NCBI GenBank assembly: GCA_012520715.1
Contig: JAAYNT010000085.1
Span: forward strand, 1-6,968
DNA: 6,968 bases
Origin: Acholeplasmataceae bacterium
GTDB taxonomy: Bacteria; Bacillota_I; Bacilli_A; Acholeplasmatales; Acholeplasmataceae
Direction of reading: 5' to 3'
Shown here piece after piece: positions 1-3,435 of the stretch (its first letter is position 1; each line of letters begins with the position of its first letter). The position numbers were made by a program, and so were the translations under genes. The notes beneath the pieces were generated by a model that was given only the letters and a program-made list of their open reading frames with translations, had not been told where the DNA came from and did not search any database.

Positions 1-183
1 AAACCATCATTTGACAATTTAGTTGGTAAGACAGTTATCGTTACTAAAGGCGTTATGGAAGGAACAACTGGCCGTGTTATCTCAGTTGATAATGAGCAAG
101 AAATTGCGATTGTATCAATTGATATTTTCCAACAAGCTACACCAACTGAATTTAGTGTCTACGACATTAAAGAATTTAAATAA
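1..183 (+). CDS. nusG: NusG transcription elongation/termination factor, C-terminal end (partial, 5' end outside window)
   Basis: The first base is the first codon position of an open frame that enters from the left and ends at TAA, giving 60 residues. It reads as the NusG C-terminal KOW domain: an F-x-N-L-V-G-K start, then V-x-V-x-x-G-x-M-E-G-T-T-G-R-V, the KOW loop and strand, and a final E-F-K. In the family, the N-terminal domain binds the RNA polymerase clamp, while the KOW domain contacts Rho or ribosomal protein S10 and so couples transcription with translation. Position directly upstream of rplK is the usual secE-nusG-rplK order. A strong hairpin terminator follows the stop codon by three bases, so nusG looks transcriptionally separate from rplK. 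The NGN domain lies outside the window and cannot be judged. Confidence 0.93.
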   Translation, partial: KPSFDNLVGKTVIVTKGVMEGTTGRVISVDNEQEIAIVSIDIFQQATPTEFSVYDIKEFK

Positions 184-186
184 TTT

Positions 187-213
187 AACAGGGGATTTCC
201 CCTGTTTTTATTT
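187..213 (+). terminator. Intrinsic terminator of nusG
   Basis: An 8-bp perfect stem (187-194 with 199-206) including four G-C pairs closes a 4-base ATTT loop. It is followed by a T-rich run to 213. It begins three bases after the nusG stop codon, which is a classic Rho-independent terminator position. Confidence 0.92.
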
Positions 214-238
214 AAAAACAATAATATGATTATATTGC

Positions 239-267
239 TTGTATTTATAATACAATAATGATAAAAT
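239..267 (+). promoter_or_regulatory. Predicted sigma-A-type promoter of rplK-rplA, extended -10
   Basis: TTGTAT (239-244) is separated by exactly 17 bases from TAAAAT (262-267). The -10 box is preceded by TG at 259-260, making an extended -10 (TGATAAAAT). Transcription would start near 274. An alternative pairing of TTGCTT (235-240) with TGATAA (259-264, 18-base spacer) uses almost the same region. A promoter is expected here because the nusG terminator lies just upstream. Confidence 0.7.
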
Positions 268-294
268 AAATAAGCGTGTAAAAAACACACCGTA

Positions 295-326
295 GTGGAA
301 GGAAATTTACGTTTCCGTAAAACCAC
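295..326 (+). promoter_or_regulatory. L1-type operator hairpin in the rplK leader (predicted)
   Basis: The transcript can fold as GTGG (295-298) paired with CCAC (323-326). Above an asymmetric internal loop (AA against GTAAAA) lies an upper stem GGAAA (301-305) with TTTCC (312-316). Ribosomal protein L1 is known to bind its mRNA at a short stem with an asymmetric purine-rich loop that mimics its 23S rRNA site, and to repress the L11-L1 operon. The matching hairpin before rplA (806-831) supports this reading. An outer helix ATAAG (270-274) with CTTAT (330-334) may close the structure. L1 binding is inferred from shape and context. Confidence 0.65.
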
Positions 327-358
327 ATACTTATCACACTTTTGAAGGAGGATGTGTT

Positions 359-784
359 ATGGCAAAAAAAGTAGTACGCGAACTTAAATTACAAATACCT
401 GCCGGAAGAGCAACGCCAGCTCCACCAGTTGGACCTGCGTTAGGACAAGCACAAGTTAACATTCCGCAGTTTGTACAACAATTTAACGACGCAACAAGAG
501 ACCAAATGGGGTATATCATTCCTGTTGTTATTTATGTATATGACGACAGAACTTTTAGCTTTGTTACTAAAACCCCACCTGCAAGTGACTTGTTAAAGAA
601 AGCTGCTAAGATAGATAAAGGATCAGGCGAACCTAACAAAAAACAAGTAGCCACTATCACTAAAGCTGAATTAGCAAAAATTGCAGAAATGAAGATGCCA
701 GATTTAAATGCGTATACTGTTGAACAAGCAATGAAAATTATTGCTGGAACAGCACGCCAAATGGGTATCAAAATCGTAGACTAA
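359..784 (+). CDS. rplK: 50S ribosomal protein L11
   Basis: This 141-residue protein has the normal L11 length. The N-terminal domain (about 1-70) carries the Pro-rich segment around residues 20-30 (P20, P22, P23, P26, then G29-Q30) that forms the thiostrepton/micrococcin region with rRNA. The linker T72-P73-P74 leads to the rRNA-binding C-terminal domain (about 76-141), with G-S-G-E-P-N at 88-93 and the family signature around G130-T131-A132-R133-x-M135-G136. L11 binds helices 43-44 of 23S rRNA at the base of the GTPase-associated stalk. The start has a strong AAGGAGG (345-351) seven bases upstream. Residues after G29-Q30-A31 are atypical: Q32 where Gly is usual, P36 where Met is usual, and V39 where Cys is common. 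The gene is first in its transcript and is followed by rplA after 66 bases that contain a second L1-type hairpin. Confidence 0.98.
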   Translation: MAKKVVRELKLQIPAGRATPAPPVGPALGQAQVNIPQFVQQFNDATRDQMGYIIPVVIYVYDDRTFSFVTKTPPASDLLKKAAKIDKGSGEPNKKQVATITKAELAKIAEMKMPDLNAYTVEQAMKIIAGTARQMGIKIVD

Positions 785-805
785 AAAAATAAATGGTTCT
801 TAATT

Positions 806-831
806 GTGGGAGGAATTCCCGCTATGACCAC
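806..831 (+). promoter_or_regulatory. L1-type operator hairpin immediately upstream of rplA (predicted)
   Basis: GTGG (806-809) pairs with CCAC (828-831). Between them lie a GAGG segment, a short upper stem around an AATT loop, and an unpaired GCTATGA side. The order GTGG-GAGG-...-CC-...-ATGA-CCAC is the compact form of the hairpin before rplK. It lies only four bases before the rplA ribosome-binding site, well placed to let L1 block translation of its own gene. Assignment rests on resemblance to L1 target RNAs and on the paired occurrence in this operon. Confidence 0.68.
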
Positions 832-835
832 ATTT

Positions 836-842
836 AGGAGGA
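836..842 (+). promoter_or_regulatory. Ribosome-binding site that fixes the rplA start
   Basis: AGGAGGA lies eight bases before ATG 851. An in-frame GTG at 806 would give 15 more residues, but it lies inside the operator hairpin and has no comparable Shine-Dalgarno sequence. This site therefore selects 851. Confidence 0.9.
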
Positions 843-850
843 AGAAGAAT

Positions 851-1540
851 ATGAAAAAAGGCAAAAAACATGTTGATGCTTTACAACAAGTAGACCGCAC
901 TAATCTTTATTCGATCCAGGAAGCTGTTGCATTAATGAAAAAAGTTAACTATGTTAAATTTGATGCAACTGTTGAGGTTTCATTTAGATTAAACCTTGAT
1001 CCTAGAAAAGCTGAACAAAACTTACGTGGAGCATTAGTATTGCCACACGGAACTGGTAAAGAAGCAAGAGTTGTTGTTATCGCTCAAGGCGAAAAAGCAA
1101 AAGAAGCTTTAGATGCTGGTGCAGATTTTGTCGGTGACGATGAATTAATTAATAAAATTGCCGGCGGTTGGTTTGAATTTGATGTAATGGTAGCAACTCC
1201 AGATATGATGGCTAAATTGGGTCGTCATGGTAAGTTATTAGGACCAAGAGGCCTAATGCCAAATCCAAGAACTGGAACAGTTACTCAAGACATTGCAAAT
1301 GCTGTTAAAGAGATTAAAGCTGGTAAAGTTGAATATCGCGTAGACAGATTTGGTAATATTCATACTGCAGTTGGAAAAGTGTCATTTACTGATGAACAAT
1401 TAGTTGAAAACGTTAGAGCAGTTGCTCAAACAATTTTAAGAATTAGACCTCAAACAGTTAGAGGTGTATATGTTCAAAATGTAACTATTTCATCAACAAT
1501 GGGACCTGGGATTCGTGTTGACCTAGAAACCCTTAAATAA
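851..1540 (+). CDS. rplA: 50S ribosomal protein L1
   Basis: Starting at ATG 851, the product has 229 residues, within the usual 229-234 range; starting at GTG 806 would add a non-conserved 15-residue extension. L1 forms the mobile L1 stalk on 23S rRNA that guides release of E-site tRNA, and in many bacteria it represses its own operon by binding mRNA. Visible landmarks are the N-terminal basic stretch, F-D-A-T-V-E-V (37-43), R-G-A-L-V-L-P-H-G-T-G (59-69), and the family signature A-T-P-D-M-M (115-120) running through G-P-R-G-L-M-P-N-P (131-139). A-G-K-V-E-Y-R-V-D follows, and S-S-T-M-G-P-G lies near the C-terminus. The single Trp (W107) is TGG. It is co-transcribed with rplK and followed by the 152-base L10 leader region, so transcripts continuing into rplJ-rplL pass an attenuator. 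Confidence 0.98.
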   Translation: MKKGKKHVDALQQVDRTNLYSIQEAVALMKKVNYVKFDATVEVSFRLNLDPRKAEQNLRGALVLPHGTGKEARVVVIAQGEKAKEALDAGADFVGDDELINKIAGGWFEFDVMVATPDMMAKLGRHGKLLGPRGLMPNPRTGTVTQDIANAVKEIKAGKVEYRVDRFGNIHTAVGKVSFTDEQLVENVRAVAQTILRIRPQTVRGVYVQNVTISSTMGPGIRVDLETLK

Positions 1541-1561
1541 AAACACAATAATAAATTAAAA

Positions 1562-1676
1562 TTAATAGTAGCCAAAGACAGTAGGGACCCTAGGTTTAAT
1601 GATCCTACCGAGGTACATTTCTAATTAAAGTAAGAATTGTCTCTTTTGTCATGTTGGCTAAAAGAGACTTTTTATT
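1562..1676 (+). ncRNA. L10-type ribosomal protein leader controlling rplJ-rplL
   Basis: The segment before rplJ has the core of the Firmicutes L10 leader: CCAAAGACAG (1572-1581), a hairpin GTAGG (1581-1585) with CCTAC (1604-1608), and the conserved ACCGAGGT stretch (1607-1614). A terminator hairpin follows (1639-1668). The strand TAGCCAAAGACA (1569-1580) can pair with TTGGCTA (1654-1660) and with TGTCT (1638-1642), which would take up part of the terminator's 5' arm. In Bacillus subtilis the L10-L12 complex binds such a leader and causes premature termination when it is in excess. The boundaries are approximate. No convincing separate promoter is seen after rplA, so the leader is probably read through from the rplK promoter. 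Confidence 0.88.
1639..1676 (+). terminator. Attenuator terminator of the L10 leader
   Basis: A 9-bp perfect stem (1639-1647 with 1660-1668) closes a 12-base loop and is followed by TTTTTATT (1669-1676). It lies 16 bases before rplJ ATG and after the L10-binding core, so it is a conditional terminator. Its loop and 5' arm are the segments that the upstream strand 1569-1580 can capture. Confidence 0.87.
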
Positions 1677-1692
1677 ACACGGAGGTAATTAA

Positions 1693-2184
1693 ATGAGAGA
1701 ATCAGTCGCAAAAAAAGCCAAAGCAGTTGAAGAATTAACTGCAAAATTTAATGAAGCGAAAACGATTGTTGCTTTTGATTATCCAGGATTAACAGTAGAA
1801 CAATTCACTAAGTTAAGAGTATTACTTAGAGAAGCAGGTTGTGAAATTGGAGTTTATAAAAACAACATCTCACGCCGTGCATCAGAAGCTGCTGGTATTG
1901 GAGAATTAGCATCAGACTTAGTTGGTGCAAAAGCAATTGTTATGGGATTTGACGATGTCGTAGCCCCAGCAAAAATCGTAGTAGACTTTGCAAAGGCTAA
2001 CAAGAAGATTAAAGTTCAAGCTGGTGTAATCGAAGGAAAAGTAGTAGACGCAGCTGGTATTATTGCGCTTGCAAGCTTACCATCAAGAGAAACTTTATTA
2101 ACTATGTTAGCAGCAGGAATGTTAGCTCCAGTAAGAGATATTGCTATTGGACTTAACATGCTAGTAGAACAAGAAAATAATTAA
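1693..2184 (+). CDS. rplJ: 50S ribosomal protein L10
   Basis: This 163-residue protein is close to the normal L10 length (about 165). The N-terminal domain binds 23S rRNA near L11. It contains A-F-D-Y-P-G-L-T-V-E-Q-F-T-K-L-R (positions about 27-42), the usual V-x-x-Y-x-G-L-T-V-x-x-x-x-x-L-R pattern, and V-Y-K-N (54-57). The C-terminal part from L129 (L-P-S-R-E-T-L-L) is the long helix that carries L7/L12 dimers; its amphipathic tail ends in E-Q-E-N-N. L10 is the base of the stalk that recruits translation GTPases and, with L12, is the likely ligand of the leader just upstream. GGAGG (1681-1685) lies seven bases before ATG 1693. The gap to rplL is 17 bases, indicating a tight two-gene unit. 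Confidence 0.97.
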   Translation: MRESVAKKAKAVEELTAKFNEAKTIVAFDYPGLTVEQFTKLRVLLREAGCEIGVYKNNISRRASEAAGIGELASDLVGAKAIVMGFDDVVAPAKIVVDFAKANKKIKVQAGVIEGKVVDAAGIIALASLPSRETLLTMLAAGMLAPVRDIAIGLNMLVEQENN

Positions 2185-2201
2185 TTTAGGAGGAAATTAA
2201 A

Positions 2202-2573
2202 ATGGCAAAATTAACAAAAGAACAATTTGTAGAAGCATTAAAAGAAATGACTTTACTTGAAATTAAAGAATTAGTAGACGGATTAAAAGAAGAATTTGGA
2301 ATCGATCCAACTGCAGTTGCAGTTGCCGGACCAGCTGCAGCAGCTGAAGAAGCAGAAGAAAAAACAGAATTCGATGTTATCTTAAAAGACTTCGGAGCAA
2401 ACAAAATTGCAGTTATTAAAGTAGTTAGAGAAATTACAGGACTTGGATTAGCAGATGCTAAGAAAGTTACTGAAACTCCAAACTCAGTATTAAAAGAAAA
2501 AATTAACAAAGATGACGCACAAGCATACAAAGAAAAATTAGAAGCTGCTGGTGCATCAGTTGAAGTTAAATAA
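2202..2573 (+). CDS. rplL: 50S ribosomal protein L7/L12
   Basis: This 123-residue acidic protein has the full L7/L12 layout. The N-terminal helical domain (1 to about 33) dimerises and attaches to L10. A flexible hinge rich in Ala and Glu spans about 38-54. The globular C-terminal domain (about 55-123) holds the factor-binding surface, seen as N67-K68-I69-A70-V71-I72-K73-V74-V75-R76 and the G-L-G-L-A-D-A-K-K-V segment. L7/L12 is present in multiple copies on the stalk and activates EF-Tu, EF-G and other translation GTPases. AGGAGG (2188-2193) lies eight bases before the ATG. It is the last gene of the rplJL unit, which ends in a clear terminator. The alanine-rich GCAGCAGCTG-type stretch at 2317-2345 is the protein hinge, not a separate DNA repeat. 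Confidence 0.98.
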   Translation: MAKLTKEQFVEALKEMTLLEIKELVDGLKEEFGIDPTAVAVAGPAAAAEEAEEKTEFDVILKDFGANKIAVIKVVREITGLGLADAKKVTETPNSVLKEKINKDDAQAYKEKLEAAGASVEVK

Positions 2574-2597
2574 TCTAGTAACTAACTAATTTAAATG

Positions 2598-2620
2598 AAA
2601 GCCTATTTTATAGGCTTTTT
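2598..2620 (+). terminator. Intrinsic terminator after rplL
   Basis: AAAGCCTA (2598-2605) pairs with TAGGCTTT (2611-2618), with the stem extendable inward by one pair (2606 with 2610) to leave a three-base loop. The T run continues to 2620. It lies 25 bases after the rplL stop codon and closes the stalk-protein unit. Confidence 0.9.
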
Positions 2621-2625
2621 ATCAT

Positions 2626-2631
2626 TATAAT
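2626..2631 (+). promoter_or_regulatory. Possible -10 box for the methyltransferase gene
   Basis: A perfect TATAAT lies 32 bases before the ribosome-binding-site-backed start at 2663, just after the rplL terminator. No good -35 hexamer is found at 16-18 bases upstream, where the sequence is the terminator stem itself. In such AT-rich DNA the box may be chance; readthrough from rplL is the alternative. Confidence 0.3.
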
Positions 2632-2662
2632 AACTATTAAGAATAAAAAGGAGGAAAATATT

Positions 2663-3259
2663 ATGAGTCATTATTTCAAAAACGACCCAAACTTAAAATC
2701 AGACATTAAAGAAATTGAAATAGAAATCTTAAATAACTCCTTTTTCTTTTTAGTTGATCATGGTGTATTTAGTAAAAAAAGACTTGACTTTGGAACTAAA
2801 GTTTTAATTGAAAGTGTTGATATAAAAGATGACAAGCACACTGTAATAGACATGGGTTGTGGGTATGGACCTATTGCAATAGCGATGGCTTATAAATACC
2901 CTAATAAAGCGATTTTCGCTTATGACATAAATAGACGGGCAGTCGATTTAACAAGAAGAAATGCATGGAAAAACAATGTTAAAATTGAAGTCTTTGAATC
3001 TAATTTATTTGAAAATGTAAAAGTAAATGCAGACGTTATTATTACTAACCCACCAATTAGAACAGGAAAAGAAAATATTTTCAAACTTTACCAAGATGCA
3101 TATGATAACTTAAATGTAAATGGAGATTTATATGTCGTTATTAGGATGCAACAAGGAGCCGAATCAACTAAGAAGAAATTAGAAGAAATTTTTGCAAATA
3201 TTACTACTCTTTATGGTAAAAAAGGTTACCGAGTTTATAAATGCACTAAACTTGCATAA
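2663..3259 (+). CDS. Class I SAM-dependent methyltransferase, RsmC/YbxB-like (probable 16S rRNA guanine-N2 methyltransferase)
   Basis: This 198-residue protein has a single Rossmann-type methyltransferase domain. Motif I is D63-M-G-C-G-Y-G69, the SAM-binding glycine loop; an acidic residue at the end of strand 2 is D88; and the catalytic-site motif IV is N129-P-P-I132 followed by R-T-G-K. N-P-P-I with a following R-x-G-K is the form seen in the YbxB branch of the RsmC family, which methylates the exocyclic amine of a guanine in small-subunit rRNA (G1207 in E. coli). It has the length of the short Firmicutes proteins and lacks the extra N-terminal domain of E. coli RsmC (about 340 residues). 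AAGGAGG (2648-2654) lies eight bases before ATG. Its position between rplL and rpoB is the Bacillus arrangement. The fold is certain; the exact target nucleotide is inferred from family and context. Confidence 0.9.
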   Translation: MSHYFKNDPNLKSDIKEIEIEILNNSFFFLVDHGVFSKKRLDFGTKVLIESVDIKDDKHTVIDMGCGYGPIAIAMAYKYPNKAIFAYDINRRAVDLTRRNAWKNNVKIEVFESNLFENVKVNADVIITNPPIRTGKENIFKLYQDAYDNLNVNGDLYVVIRMQQGAESTKKKLEEIFANITTLYGKKGYRVYKCTKLA

Positions 3260-3292
3260 AAGTTAAGATATTTTACTAATTTTAGCTAAATG

Positions 3293-3326
3293 TTAATAAT
3301 ACCATAGGTATTTATTAATTTCATTT
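3293..3326 (+). terminator. Weak possible terminator after the methyltransferase gene
   Basis: TTAATAATACC (3293-3303) can pair with 3307-3318 through 11 base pairs with one bulged T and a three-base ATA loop, followed by TTTCATTT. The stem has only two G-C pairs and the tail is not a pure T run. It overlaps the rpoB -35 box at its end, so it could be a weak terminator or a chance AT-rich hairpin. Confidence 0.35.
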
Positions 3327-3353
3327 GACTTACAATGTCTGTTGTGCTATTAT
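3325..3353 (+). promoter_or_regulatory. Predicted sigma-A-type promoter of rpoB, extended -10
   Basis: TTGACT (3325-3330) and TATTAT (3348-3353) are separated by 17 bases, with TG one base before the -10 box (3345-3346). This is a near-consensus promoter with an extended -10. Transcription would start near 3360, giving a leader of about 75 bases before the rpoB ATG. Confidence 0.82.
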
Positions 3354-3362
3354 AAGATAATG

Positions 3363-3406
3363 TGCGATTATTTGAAAAATTGCAGAAATAATATGTATAT
3401 ATTATT
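3363..3406 (+). other. Two small hairpins in the rpoB leader
   Basis: TGCGATT (3363-3369) can pair with AATTGCA (3378-3384), including one G-T pair and an 8-base loop. AATAATAT (3387-3394) pairs perfectly with ATATTATT (3399-3406) around GTAT. Neither has a T tract, so they are not terminators. The second is entirely A-T and may be chance. I recognise no known riboswitch or protein-binding leader here. Confidence 0.3.
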
Positions 3407-3435
3407 ACCCCAAAAATCAGTTAGGAGTGAGAAAT

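Noticed and set aside
23..229. A 68-codon + strand open frame overlapping the nusG end
   Set aside because: It is out of frame with the clearly conserved NusG KOW domain, starts at TTG without a ribosome-binding site, and runs through the terminator.
1518..1554. Possible promoter for rplJ starting with TTGACC at the end of rplA
   Set aside because: No acceptable -10 box lies 16-18 bases downstream; the nearest TAATAA is 25 bases away. Readthrough from rplK into the L10 leader is simpler.
2302..2362. A GCAGTT/GCAGCA-like repetitive tract
   Set aside because: It encodes the Ala/Glu-rich flexible hinge of L7/L12, which is normal for the family, so it is not an independent DNA repeat.
3051..3062. 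N-P-P-I in place of the more familiar N-P-P-Y/F in the methyltransferase motif IV, as a possible loss of activity
   Set aside because: N-P-P-I followed by R-x-G-K is, as I recall, the usual form in the YbxB branch, so it is a family trait and not a defect.
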